This document shows positions 40,301 to 48,378 of a stretch of 64,000 nt of DNA, in pieces. How positions within the stretch are numbered: position 1 is the stretch's first letter; every line of letters starts with the position of its first letter. Source of the stretch: Channa striata (lineage: Eukaryota > Chordata > Actinopteri > Anabantiformes > Channidae); the NCBI GenBank assembly GCA_033026295.1, contig CM065176.1:10209945-10273944 (forward strand), in the 5' to 3' direction. The notes under the pieces were generated by a model. That model ran no database searches. It saw only the letters and a list, made by a program, of their open reading frames with translations, and had not been told where the DNA came from. The translations under genes and the position numbers were made by a program.

Positions 40301-43300
40301 TTTAAAACATATTTATAAGTACTTGCCAAAACCAAGTACCTACATAAATTCTACACTGTTAGCCTGGAATATTACTTACTGGACAGTATGACCCTCATTA
40401 ATCCACTAAATTAGACTGATCAGGACCCATTGGGCAGACACTTGACGCTTGTCAAATACCAGTAGAGAAGCTGACGGATGAGGGAGCACCTTGGAACTAA
40501 AAAAAAAAAGACTTTCAAAGATTGAACATTTCACACTCAAGCTACTGTCTCCACTAACTGTCACGGATTTCTAGTCTATGACAGTCTATAGGGAGCCCAC
40601 AGCTGATGACACCCCTTTTCCACTGGTCATCCAAAGATTTCGTTGTGCCAACCTTGTTGTTGTACTTAGCGTTAGCACATGCATATAGTGATCTCTACTC
40701 TACTAGTACATAGTTGCGTTTGGTCAAAAAAAAGGCAAGAGTAGAGTGTGGGCAGAACTGACAAGACATATCCTTGTGCACCAACAAACATGGCCGCAAC
40801 CAGCTTGCGCTTTAGCAGAGAAAAGGGAAAATACCAAAAAACAGAGCATAGATTTAAGAAGCGATCCTGGTTGGAGAGGTGTGGAAAACATGGACTTTAG
40901 AGCTTACTAAGGGAAAAGTAAGTAATATAACTGCAAAATGAAGCTAACTTCAAGTACAGTAGCTACTGTGGATCTCCCTCAGTGGTTATGTCAGTCATAA
41001 ATATTTAACATGTTTAAAATAACCTTTGCCTGTCCACCTAAACAAGGTTTGGTTCGTATTAGGCGGTTTCATCTACAGTATCTGAAAAGTTCAAGTACGA
41101 TTCCACAAAGACAGCATCGTATCGATGACCTGATATTGGCTTTGGTACTGGGACATCCGTGCTGTGTTCAAGTTCCCTTGTGTCATCCATTTAAGTCCTA
41201 ACTGGCAAACTCCTACTTAAGCTTCTGATTGTAAGTAATTAGTTATGGAAGTGTGAAAAATATCAGGACAACAGACATGGGCAACAGAAAACGTTTACCA
41301 CCACTGACTTGAAGACAAGACAACTTTACTTTTCAAATGTTGTCTTGAGAATTAACAGCTGATGAACTAACAGACATCTGAATTGTCCCTCTGACAAGGT
41401 CTAAGTCCCTCAGATTTTGTATAATTGTGTAACTTTTATTAACATATTGTAGGGTAAACATCCAAGATACACCAAACAGTTCACACAGACACACACACAC
41501 ACACAAACTCACAACATCAAAGTACATTGTGTCAGAGCAGCTTAGCAGTGAGAATGAAACAGGATAATTGTTTTCTGCACAGATGAAAGGAAAGAGAAAG
41601 CCACTCCTCATTGTCAGCCTACTCCATTGTCAGGACTGGGTCGAGATATGCACACTCACTACTTTAACCCACCCATCCACTAACACAATACACGCACAGA
41701 AGTTGCTCAACACTAAGTATCAAGATCATAATAGCAGACTTTGTTTAGAGCGAAAGCCATTGAGGAACCTGAGACCTAGTGAGAGAAGAGACAGCTGAGA
41801 AGTTGAGAGTATAAGAGCACTGTGTGAAGGATTAGATTTATTGTTCGGGCTTTGGTATGACAAAAGAACAGAAATAGATCAAAGAACAGGTCACCAGGAG
41901 TCACTAAACTCCCTACAGAGGGACAGGCCAGTAAAGACAAAGGATAATTTCAGTTATTTTCTAAATAACACATTAGTCGGACACACTGCTCCACTCTATG
42001 ATATGCTTCTTCGATTCATAAAGCGCCATTCACTATAGATATTGTTTAAACTGCAGTGACTTGCTTAATGCTTGTTAAAAATACAAGGATTATAACTTTT
42101 GGAATGAAAAAAGTCATCCACCGAAGCTGGCTGATGTTTAGTAGTTTGAGGAGGTCAGTGGCACAGACGAACAAGCTAATCCAGGCTGCAGACTGACACC
42201 AACCAAATATCAGCAGAGGAGATTTCAATTAATGTTTTAGCATATGTATGGGGGACAATCTTTTTAACAGTAAGACAATATATACGATCAAATGTATATC
42301 ACAATATTTCACTTTTTTTAACTTTTTTTCTTGACCCATAATTCACATCGATATATAGTCTGGACGGTCTGAAAACAGTATTCCATAGAGTAAAACTTAA
42401 GACTACCTGACAGATATCAGGAAATACATCTCTGTTGTTTGCAACCTACTGTAGCACTCTTCATACATGGGCCTGTGGCGTCCATCCTCTGATCATTTGC
42501 CTGATGCCATGTTCTCCTTATGCAACTTCTGGCTTTCCTCATATTCCAACCGGTGTTTTTGCTTGAGGTTGTGGAACAACTTTGATGCGCTTCCACTCCG
42601 ACACAACTTGCAAACAGATGTGTGATTCACATCTGATCTCTTGTAGCGGAACCATTTCCAAACAACATGGGATTTTTTTTTTCCACAATCAAGACTCTCC
42701 TAAGACTCTTCCAACCATGCACGTATTAGCAGATCCTAATGCATTTTCTTTCATAAGTCAAGCTCCTGTTTGCTGGTACATATGAGATGTCATATAATAC
42801 TATGTGATCCATATCATGAAATGAAAAATTCTTATCATGGAGAGGAATTTTTCTGGTCTATTTTAACTGTAAAATATGACACAACCCTAGCCAATAGTTT
42901 GCTACACTTCTCTACTGACTCACCAAATTACCTCCTGTGACATAAACTGAGGGTAATCAGCGTGAAAAATGACCTGGTTTCCAACTTGAGTCACCAACTG
43001 AAACAGAAGTAGAATGATTGCTATACAGATCCTAAAATTGCTTGATCCAACAGGTTCTATACAACTGTCGAAGTGGAAAGACAATGTGAGCTGCTGTATA
43101 GCTGCGTCAGTTTGCTCAAGTCTGATTAAAGATAGAAACCACAACAGGGACTTGTTTTATAGTCATTAAACAGCAGAGCAGCATGAAATGTGACTGAGTA
43201 GTAAACTGAACACAACGTTCAGCATTGTATTCTTTTCTTTGTGTGCGTGTGTGTGTCAGTGCTGGCCTTTATCCATGCCAGGTGGGGCACAAGAGGTGTG

Positions 43301-46300
43301 TTGGGGTGTAAACCTGGAAATTTGATGATGTTCCTGCTAGAGCATAGAGGAAATACTAACACAGCACAAAAGGTTTGAGAACAATCAAAAAGACAAACAA
43401 ATACTTCCCTCCAGCAGGTAGAAAAGAGAATTACGAGAGAACACAGTCCAGGTGTCTCAAACAACAAGTGCCAAGGAGGGATTGGTTTTGGACGCACTGC
43501 AAAGCATTTAAGAAAAGCACAATAAACAGCAGAGCCCAGGGTGGGACAGAAAAATCCATGCACAGTTGATAGCAAGTGAGTGATACTGCAAACAAGCGAG
43601 AAAATAAGAAAAAAGGCTGAATAGAATAAGACGGACAACTATGGATCTAAAGCTCCAGGTGTCACTGAGATAAAGGCCACGTTGTGATATTGTTCTCTCA
43701 TTAACAGTTGCCTGGCACCACAATTTACCCACGTTGACACTACCTACACTACAGCTTTCACTCAGACTCATCAATAAGCTGAGAGTAGGAGTGATACTGT
43801 ATGTGGTTCATTACCATCACCACCATATTGACATACGTTGTGTGTATTAAAAGAAATAACAGTGTTTCAAGTGCACACTGAGGTCCCAGCAGCATATCAA
43901 TCAGCCATGCACCTCTCCCAGGCATCAAAGACTGCAAGGAAAAAAACCTTACACACCCTTATAAACACATACGCACCCTGCACTTACCCACTTTTTGTGC
44001 ATATATACACAAAGACACACACCATTCTCACTGACTGACTCACCCACACTGAGAAGCGTGCGCACACACATACACACACACACACACATACACAATTACA
44101 TAAGCACCCTAGGAGTTTGGCAGAGAAAAGGCAAAAATCAGAGTGGGAGGCCAGGCACCTGGATGAACAGATTATGGTCTAAACCCCACCAGAGACACAT
44201 AGATGATCTGCCTCAAACTTCAATTTTTCTCCCTAGTGTGGGCTCTGGGCCTCTCATCGCCTGAGGAGTACTGCAAACCTCAATGACCTTGGCTCGTGGA
44301 AGTAGTCAAAATCAGCTCATCACTAGTGACTGCTGACGAGCGATGACCTCCTCTTGTGTTTAAATGACAGAACACATATTATCCAAAGCAACCGAAGTCA
44401 TAAAACAAAAAGCAACACATTTATATGGGAAAGGAGGACTTGTGCAGAATTAAGAGCAAGGAATATCATATTATATACTGATTATTCCATTGTAGAACTG
44501 TCAAAGACATTTTGCTTCTAATTTCTGTGCAAATATTAATATTGGCACTTTTGGGTGGCTAAAGTATGGCATCTCACTGTCTACAACAAGGCTCAAACCC
44601 ACACTACAGTGCCAAACAGATATACTTTTGACCTCACCACCAAGCCGGCGGCCCACGTCAGCCTGTTAATAGACATCACTGCAACTGAGCTCATTAAAGA
44701 AAGCAAAACGGTTGTCATAAGCATCTATACTGTTTGAGATACTTCAGATGTCTGTTCTTGAGACTGTCACACCACCTTGTGGCCATGAGATACAACTCCA
44801 CTTGCATATTACTGGTCGAGCAATACTACACTCTAAAAACATGACAAATATTTGGCACAAATATACTAATGAAATATTAGGGACTGATGTGAAAGAAAAC
44901 AAATTTTGGTGTCTCATAATGGTAAAAGCCCATATAATAAAACAACATAAATTGTCTCTTATAAGGCCCATAGAGGGCATTAAAGCATCATATGATTTTT
45001 TTCTTCACTGATGGCATGTTTGTCAATATCATAATGTCATAAAACGTATTTACCTCATGTTCCACATGGGTTTGACACTGCAGAGAGAGAGAGCATTCTC
45101 TTTTAGAGACTCAGTGCCTGCAAAGCAGTCTACTCTCTTCCCAGACAGTCATTTAGAAATCATCATTTTTGTGAAAAAGGTTTTGAGGTTTTCAGTTGAG
45201 TTTTTTTCCTAAGTTCATCATTTTATTCACTTGTCCAAAGGAAAAATACAAAATATAAATGCAAAAAACCACCACGAGTTTTTTTGCACTTCAATTTATC
45301 AACTGAACCTCGGACATTTCACAATTTATATTCTATCTCAAGCTTAAATGTGTTGAATGCCGTATCATTTTAAGGGCATGGGCAAAAGTTCATTAATTTT
45401 CAAGTGTTTTTTAAGTTTATAAGTAATAAATGTTAAGTTATTTGAACAATTTTTCCCCGCCCCATTCCAAAAAACGATCAGATTCATGACTTAAGAGTCA
45501 TGATGCAATCTGATCCATGACATTTTTTGGTCCGCCGCACCACTACTACACTTGACAGTTAACAGAATGGAATTAAACAGTAGCATGTAGTAGTAGTAGT
45601 AGATGCTTAGCACTTTTTTTCTTTAATGCATTTTTGAAAAGTGACAATGCACATTTGAAACCAAGAACTTACTCCATAGGGATGCGAAACTGGACAGTGT
45701 CAGAAGGTTGCGCTTTTCCTGGCCTCACCAAGGTCAAGAACCAGTTGGGTCTGAAAATCCTCAGCTGAGGGTTACCAAGCTGGTACAGAGGGTACCTGGA
45801 AAGAGACAAGGAAACAAACACTTCACATATATATATATACTATATATCTGCAAGATACTGGGCAAGATGTGTACAAGTAAAACTGCGTGTTTAGCTGATT
45901 GTAGGGTTGGGCAATATAAATCTTAAGAGTGCCTGCTAGTGTTGTAAATGGCTTTGCATTTTTATTTGAATAAATGTTTAAATGAATAAATATATCACTT
46001 CTCCAACAAAAGTGTCTTGCTTACCGAGTATGATACAACACAGCCCTACATGGTGTTTTTCCCTCTACACCAACACGAATATCACAAAAAGTAAAAATGT
46101 TCACAAAGACTTTTAAAAAGGGTTACCAATGTGCACATTTGAAAATTAGGTACTTAGAGATTACAAAATTCAAAAATTGATAGAAATGTGTTTATTAATA
46201 ACACACTTTAGTTTGCAAGAAATCAATTTGAATTTGAGGCATTTTTTTTTTCAAATCTGCCTAAATGCAAGCTCAAAGTAATTAAACAAATTACAACAAG

Positions 46301-48259
46301 GTAAGGTGTGCCATTAAGTAAAGAAAAAATAACTTGAAGACAGTTAGTGAAAGACTGATATGATTTTTTTTTTCCTTATCACATAGCGCTAACTGCCAGC
46401 AGTGCAGAGATACTGACTTCTAAAAGTGTTTGAACAGAGCTTGACCTTTTATCCAGCCAAATTCCTTGATTAGTAGTTTTTGCAGCTTCCGTTTGTTCTT
46501 AATGTGATTTGATCATTTTCAATAAGTAAGCAATCCTTTTTCTTTTGTCTTCTCCCTTTAGGGGTCGCTAAAGTGGATCATCAATTTCCATCTCACTCTA
46601 AAATAATATGGCACATGCATAAATCTACTCAAACCAGACCGTGCTCGAAAACTGAGTGATATTGCAAGAGGGAAATTAAAATAGGAAGCCACCTATTCTT
46701 CTATCACTCCTCTCTTTAGCAGCTGAGATGGGAGAGACTTCACGTATACATTTCTTCAGTCTATACTTTACAAGAGTGGCACAAAGAAAAATGCTTTTAT
46801 TAAATCTCAGTTAGAGTTTACCCAAAGCATGAGGGAAACTCTAAAAGTCAACTAGAAGAAGGTTCTGTGTTCTGATGAGAACAAAAATGAGCTTTCTGGC
46901 CAACAGACTCATGCCAATTCAAAAGAACCAAACACTGCACAGCAACAAAAAAGCACCAGCATTGTGCTGGAGGGGGTGCTTCTCTGCAGCCTACCCTGAA
47001 AGGCTTGTGAAGGTGGGGGTAAAGTTAATTCAGAAATATGTCTGAAAATAACACCGAAAAACCTGTGCAGATTTGTTGTGAAACAAAAAAGGGACCCCCA
47101 AGCATACGGCCCAAACGACACAATTAAAATATTGCACAAGAGTAATGGGTAAATGGTAAATGGTCACTTATATAGCGATTTCATCAAAAGCGCTTTACAA
47201 TGTTAATTCTCATTCACCTATTCACACACACACACGGTGGTGGCTGCCCAGGGGACATTTCGACACGTAACACCCAGTAAGGCAGTCGTCCACGGGCCAC
47301 AGGGTCAGAGGTTTGATCCCCGGTCCCTTCTTGCTGTGTGTGGAAGTGTCCTTGGGCATGACACTGAACCCCTAGCTGCTCCCGTGGGATGAACACCCTG
47401 CATGGCAGCCATCACCATTGTGTATGTGTGTACCAAATAACTCGGCAAGTCGCTTTGAATAAAAGCATCTGCTAAATGTAAATGTAAACTACACAGGATC
47501 CCCAAAGGGAGTCTATGAAATACTGACTTAAGAGTTATGAAATCAAAATATTTTCCATTTTACCTTTGACCTGACTTGACCTTTTATTGATCGGTCTAAA
47601 AAATAAAAAGCGAAATTTCATTAACCATGATTCTTTACCGTTGAGTCTTGAAAAAGAAATAGTATAAATACAAGAACTATACCCTTAGATGTCAAAACAG
47701 GCGTTTCTGTTCAACTTTTCACATACGGGAATAAAGAAAACGTGAACGTTACAGCAGTAAACACGACAAAGCCCAATATTTAGCCCCCCAAAAATGTGCG
47801 ACGTTTGCGAAAAGGGTCTTTCCAGTTCGCCCAGCATCCCTGTGGTCAGATCCGGATTTACCGACACCAGGGCTGGGATCATGTCATTAGCGGAACTCCG
47901 CTCCTGTCGATGGAAAACCTCAGGAACGTGTCGTTCACTACAGCACGTTAACAGCTTGTTTTTAGCACAGCTAGCTAACGGCGGCTACGTCGTTGTCGAA
48001 TAACGTTGTTTGCGATTCACGGTGAGCACATACGTCCCTAACTGAAGTGATGTGTGAGTTTGTCCAAAAAAATAAAACAGTTTGTGCAAAAAAAAACTAG
48101 CTAAGTTTAAGGTACAAATACGGATCAAACTGGACGGTTGACTGAGATATGCTAACGTTACTACCAAAGATTTACTCCCTACGTCAGGTGTACTTGACAC
48201 GTATTTACACTAGAAATAAATTTAAAAAATGATACTTACAATAGTCTCGTTACTGGCAT
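9737..48259 (-). CDS. mrpl23: mrpl23: mitochondrial ribosomal protein L23 (uL23m), five coding exons
   Basis: A core protein of the mitochondrial ribosome large subunit (uL23m), acting in the matrix near the polypeptide exit tunnel (family knowledge). I join five minus-strand exons: 48240-48259, 45673-45795, 35339-35421, 28359-28432 and 9737-9901. All introns start GT and end AG, phases agree, and the total is 465 nt, i.e. 154 residues plus stop; human MRPL23 is about 153. Stretches recognised as MRPL23 include YPLYQLGNPQLRIFRPNWF, DTVQFRIPME, NYLEKIYNVPVGAVRTRIQ, PDYKVAYVQL, QTFTFPDVFP and the vertebrate tail DPRRGGV..WFGL. The N-terminus is short and no cleavable presequence is obvious. It is oddly large for such a small protein: about 38.5 kb, nearly all intron, and intron 4 alone is 18.5 kb. 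I am confident of identity and exon borders; UTRs are not defined. Confidence 0.96.
12545..12925. mobile_element. MITE-like element with CACTATA/TATATAG ends
   Basis: The left end CCGCTACTCACTATACAGTG and the right end CTATATAGGGAGCAGGGAAT..GTGAGTAATGGGTGACTTCAG resemble the inverted ends of a very common teleost non-autonomous element, with internal ACTATATAGTGCACT palindromes (12650-12665). The ends are diverged, so exact borders and target duplication are not visible. It abuts the first CRE-dyad repeat. Confidence 0.5.
12961..13173 (+). repeat. CRE-dyad repeat, copy 1
   Basis: Shares about 200 bp with 15334-15535 in direct orientation, starting AAACCAGTGGGTGACGTCAT and ending near AAATTAAGGATAACA. 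It contains a perfect 9-bp inverted repeat GACGTCATG-CCC-CATGACGTC (12983-13003) with a full TGACGTCA CRE octamer. It resembles a dispersed teleost repeat whose head reads CAGTGGGTGACGTCA. No coding content. Confidence 0.8.
15334..15535 (+). repeat. CRE-dyad repeat, copy 2
   Basis: Second copy, 2.37 kb downstream of the first. The 9-bp inverted repeat with CCC spacer is kept exactly (15356-15376), as are TCTGCTTCATAAAC and AAGGTCCTATC, while the rest has diverged with small indels. Confidence 0.8.
18130..18335. repeat. teleost dispersed repeat with CCCTAA-like interior
   Basis: GTTTGTCCACTATACTTGTG then AGGACAATCATCGACATAAT, CTAGCCCTTTACGCTAACCA, CCTAACCCTAACCAAAACCT and CCAGGATTCCTCACAACAG. 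I recognise this order from a common fish intronic repeat. The telomere-like CCCTAA units belong to the repeat itself. Confidence 0.6.
19089..19580. repeat. possible member of the AGTGGTGGAAGAAGTA repeat family
   Basis: The left end AAGTGGTGGAAGAAGTACTG matches the head of a common teleost hAT-like repeat. A weak inverted counterpart CTCCTTCCACTG lies at 19564-19575. The middle is AT-rich and not recognised, and it contains the 39-bp perfect hairpin at 19367-19405. Confidence 0.35.
19367..19405. repeat. perfect 17-bp hairpin with 5-nt loop
   Basis: TAGCATATTGATCAAAG (19367-19383), loop TATTT, CTTTGATCAATATGCTA (19389-19405). The stem is fully complementary. No T-run or RNA promoter element was recognised beside it. 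Confidence 0.9.
19990..20026. repeat. GT microsatellite
   Basis: About 18 uninterrupted GT units. Confidence 0.97.
20499..20532. repeat. CA microsatellite
   Basis: 17 uninterrupted AC units, 470 bp from the opposite-sense GT tract at 20.0 kb. Confidence 0.97.
22318..22980 (+). mobile_element. decayed Tc1/mariner transposon (family A), internally deleted
   Basis: Recognised by segments typical of a teleost Tc1-like transposase gene: GGCTTCAAGATTGGGTCAGA, CTACCAAAGGTGGTCCAAGG, CTACAATGGGCATGTGAGCA and AGACACCACAGGACACCTTC, ending in GGTTTTAATGTTGTGGCTAA. The order is correct on the plus strand but much of the middle and the catalytic core is missing. Frames are broken by stops and indels, so no protein is made. 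It lies in mrpl23 intron 4. Confidence 0.8.
26105..26131. repeat. CA microsatellite
   Basis: 13 CA units followed by an A interruption. Confidence 0.95.
28267..28344. repeat. GT microsatellite beside mrpl23 exon 4 donor
   Basis: Two GT blocks (28267-28294 and 28297-28344) split by AA. On the mrpl23 strand this is a CA-repeat starting 14 nt after the exon 4 donor boundary. CA-repeats in introns bind hnRNP L and can affect splicing (established for other genes). Confidence 0.97.
28359..28432 (-). CDS. mrpl23: mrpl23 coding exon 4
   Basis: 74 nt encoding GSNKKRNHLNQKVKQPDYKV then AYVQL, matching the basic loop and following strand of MRPL23. The acceptor is TCTCAG at 28438-28433 and the donor is GTGAGA from 28358. 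It ends in phase 0. A 78-nt CA-repeat (GT on the plus strand) starts only 14 nt into the downstream intron, so the donor sits beside an unstable tract. The region HLNQKVKQ is more diverged from human than the rest. Confidence 0.93.
28869..29685. mobile_element. hAT-like non-autonomous DNA transposon (MITE), 817 bp
   Basis: Perfect 12-bp terminal inverted repeats, TAGTGTTGTAGT at 28869-28880 and ACTACAACACTA at 29674-29685, are flanked by a perfect 8-bp direct duplication TTTTCCAT (28861-28868 and 29686-29693). An 8-bp duplication is typical of hAT elements. Subterminal motifs rich in GGTCTCG/GGTCTTG on both ends match a common teleost family I recognise. No transposase frame lies inside, so it is non-autonomous. 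It sits in mrpl23 intron 3. Confidence 0.85.
31643..32122 (-). mobile_element. RTE-clade LINE, 5'-truncated, reverse transcriptase C-terminus
   Basis: An open 159-codon frame encodes the end of a LINE polyprotein: KGKVYRTVVRSALLFGLETV, then EMKMLRFSLGVTRLDRIRNE, EARLRWFGHVQRRDSEYIGR and WKRMIRCGDP. This is the domain following reverse transcriptase in fish RTE-type LINEs. The frame stops at 31645 and is followed by a very short 3' end and an (AGT)n tail at 31606-31622, typical of RTE insertions. The 5' side is cut at about 32122, so the copy is dead on arrival, but no stop or frameshift has accumulated, suggesting a fairly young insertion. Confidence 0.85.
32930..33710 (-). mobile_element. 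decayed Tc1/mariner transposase (family B), minus strand
   Basis: On the minus strand the N-terminal helix-turn-helix reads roughly QYKIAKNLGLSPSTVHNIVK (RC of about 33500-33600) and the C-terminal end reads QQEWANIPL (RC of about 33055-33085), both typical of Tc1-like transposases. The middle, including the DDE core, is deleted and the frame is interrupted by stops. Family placement is from recognised sequence, not a search. Confidence 0.75.
34000..34165 (+). mobile_element. Tc1/mariner transposase core fragment, plus strand
   Basis: GTTATCCTGTGGTCTAATGA followed by GTCAAAATTTGATTG encodes the ILWSNESKF-type segment of a Tc1-like DDE core, and GATAGTATGGAGGTGCATTA matches the VMVWGC region. 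It is opposite in orientation to the relic at 32.9-33.7 kb and has an A-run and deletions inside. It may be the missing core of that copy after inversion or a separate insertion. Confidence 0.65.
34456..34644 (+). repeat. dispersed teleost repeat, copy 1
   Basis: TTGGCAGACGCTTTTATCCTGA..GACTTAC through GGCTGCCATGCAGGGTGCTC and AGGACACTTCGACATGCAGC to GGGACCGGGGATCGAACCAC. The same sequence occurs inverted at 47.2-47.5 kb. The GGATCGAACC box recalls tRNA-like B-box sequences of SINE-type repeats, but class assignment is uncertain. Confidence 0.7.
34645..34765 (+). mobile_element. Tc1/mariner (family A) 3' fragment
   Basis: TTTGCTGCGTATGGTGCTGT then ATAACCACAGAATGCTCAGAG resembles the central coding part of the family seen at 22.3 kb, joined directly to the 3' end TAATGTTGTGGCTGATCAGG. 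A large internal deletion is implied. It abuts the dispersed repeat ending at about 34644. Confidence 0.65.
35339..35421 (-). CDS. mrpl23: mrpl23 coding exon 3
   Basis: 83 nt encoding MTKYDVKNYLEKIYNVPVGA followed by VRTRIQFG, the most conserved block of the uL23 fold (the helix and loop 'YL..IYNVPV..VRTR'). The acceptor is CAG at 35424-35422 and the donor is GTGAG from 35338. It ends with the first G of a glycine codon that exon 4 completes. Identity to vertebrate MRPL23 is clear by eye. Confidence 0.95.
36677..36691. repeat. 15-base poly-C tract
   Basis: An uninterrupted C run preceded by CCCCCCATAA. The G-rich complement could form a quadruplex with neighbouring runs. Confidence 0.9.
38540..38632 (+). 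repeat. 93-bp direct repeat, copy 1
   Basis: TCTACACTGTTAGCCTGGGA through TTACTTACTGGACAGTATGA and CCCTCATTAATCCACTACAT to CACTGGG. Nearly identical to 40342-40434, 1.8 kb away in the same orientation. Flanks do not match. Family unknown to me. Confidence 0.8.
40342..40434 (+). repeat. 93-bp direct repeat, copy 2
   Basis: Second copy of the element at 38540-38632, with fewer than ten differences (for example GGAATATT for GGGACATT and AAATTAG for ACATTAG). No terminal repeats or target duplications were seen. Confidence 0.8.
41489..41504. repeat. short CA microsatellite
   Basis: Eight AC units. Confidence 0.85.
44063..44088. repeat. CA microsatellite
   Basis: About 12 CA units with one T interruption. 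Confidence 0.9.
45467..45530. repeat. imperfect ~64-bp palindrome
   Basis: The centre TCATGACT-TAAG-AGTCATGA (45484-45503) is perfect. Arms extend through GATCAGATT/AATCTGATC and CCAAAAAA/TTTTTTGG with two small insertions on the right side. It lies 140 bp from mrpl23 exon 2 and could be a MITE remnant. Confidence 0.75.
45673..45795 (-). CDS. mrpl23: mrpl23 coding exon 2
   Basis: 123 nt coding the N-terminal strand of the L23 fold: YPLYQLGNPQLRIFRPNWF, then LTLVRPGKAQPSDTVQFRIP and the start of the next motif. The acceptor is CAG at 45798-45796 and the donor is GTAAGT from 45672. The last codon is split after GA and completes with A from exon 3 (Glu). The match to human MRPL23 runs along the whole exon. 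It begins at phase 2 and ends at phase 2. Confidence 0.95.
46541..46605 (-). mobile_element. RTE LINE 3'-end fragment
   Basis: The plus strand reads TTTAGGGGTCGCTAAAGTGG then ATCATC..TTTCCATCTCACTCTA, matching the last ~55 bp of the RTE copy at 31640-31690 in the same orientation, with several substitutions. A decayed 3' stub in mrpl23 intron 1. Confidence 0.6.
46690..47140 (+). mobile_element. decayed Tc1/mariner transposon (third family)
   Basis: GAAGAAGGTTCTGTGTTCTG then ATGAGAACAAAAATGAGCTTTC, GGCCAACAGACTCATGCC, AGGCTTGTGAAGGTGGGGGT and CCCCCAAGCATACGGCCC are recognisable degraded blocks of a teleost Tc1-like transposase on plus, in the expected order. Several stops and deletions break the frame. 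It differs from both families in the 22-34 kb relics. Confidence 0.75.
47150..47492 (-). repeat. dispersed teleost repeat, copy 2 (inverted relative to 34.5 kb)
   Basis: The reverse complement begins TTTAGCAGATGCTTTTATTC and runs through GGCTGCCATGCAGGGTGTTC and GGGACCGGGGATCAAACCTC, matching copy 1 closely. The right-hand partner on plus (47150-47210, AAATGGTCACTTATATAGCG) matches another common teleost repeat head. It lies directly after the Tc1 relic. Confidence 0.7.
47790..48070. promoter_or_regulatory. CpG-dense stretch in mrpl23 intron 1, part of probable CpG island
   Basis: CG dinucleotides are frequent here (GTGCGACGTTTGCGAAAAG, TCCGGATTTACCGACACC, CGGCGGCTACGTCGTTGTCG) against a CpG-poor background. 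The stretch is 170-470 bp downstream of exon 1 and probably belongs to the same promoter-associated island. An open frame on plus (47794-48003) crosses it; I do not recognise that peptide and do not call it a gene. Confidence 0.4.
48240..48259 (-). CDS. mrpl23: mrpl23 coding exon 1 (start codon)
   Basis: Twenty coding bases: ATG at 48259-48257, six codons (MPVTRL) and two bases of codon 7, then a consensus GTAAGT donor at 48239. It is too short for ORF finding. I chose it because the split codon completes with the first G of exon 2 to give Leu followed by YPLY, and because human MRPL23 likewise has about six residues before YPLY. It lies just downstream of the GABPA-like and NRF-1 sites. The ATG is the first plausible in-frame start. 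Confidence 0.9.
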
Positions 48260-48347
48260 CCTGGCTGTTATCAGACAAAAGCTGCCTGCTTAATATTTTT
48301 GTAGTTTTGTAGTCAAGGTTGTGACATGCTACATGTGCAAGGATGTG

Positions 48348-48354
48348 CTTCCGG
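48348..48354 (-). promoter_or_regulatory. mrpl23: ETS/GABPA-like site in mrpl23 promoter
   Basis: CTTCCGG on plus is CCGGAAG on the gene's strand, the core bound by GABPA (NRF-2) and other ETS factors. It lies 89 nt upstream of the ATG and 12 bp from an NRF-1 palindrome. ETS sites commonly sit at or near the start site of housekeeping mitochondrial genes, so the start site may be close by (inference). Confidence 0.6.
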
Positions 48355-48366
48355 GGACACTCGTAC

Positions 48367-48378
48367 TGCGCATGCGCA
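48367..48378. promoter_or_regulatory. mrpl23: perfect NRF-1 palindrome in mrpl23 promoter
   Basis: TGCGCATGCGCA, an exact match to the palindromic NRF-1 consensus, lies about 108 nt upstream of the mrpl23 ATG. NRF-1 activates many nuclear genes for mitochondrial ribosome and respiratory proteins (established). The combination with the nearby ETS site fits co-regulation of the mitochondrial translation machinery. Confidence 0.7.

Larger units (their letters stand above)
35422..45672 (-). other. mrpl23: mrpl23 intron 2 (10.3 kb)
   Basis: It lies between exons 2 and 3. Mostly AT-rich single-copy-looking DNA with a 93-bp repeat pair (38.5/40.3 kb), a 15-base C run (36677-36691), CA tracts at 41.5 and 44.1 kb, and an imperfect palindrome at 45.5 kb. 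No nested gene was recognised. Confidence 0.85.
45796..48239 (-). other. mrpl23: mrpl23 intron 1 (2.4 kb)
   Basis: It lies between exon 1 and exon 2. It contains an RTE 3' end fragment (46.5 kb), a Tc1 relic (46.7-47.1 kb), a dispersed repeat (47.2-47.5 kb) and the CpG-dense promoter-proximal part (47.8-48.1 kb). Confidence 0.85.

Noticed and set aside
47794..48003. 69-codon plus frame in the mrpl23 CpG island
   Set aside because: CpG-rich DNA keeps frames open by chance. The peptide is not recognised and has no splice partner that continues it convincingly.
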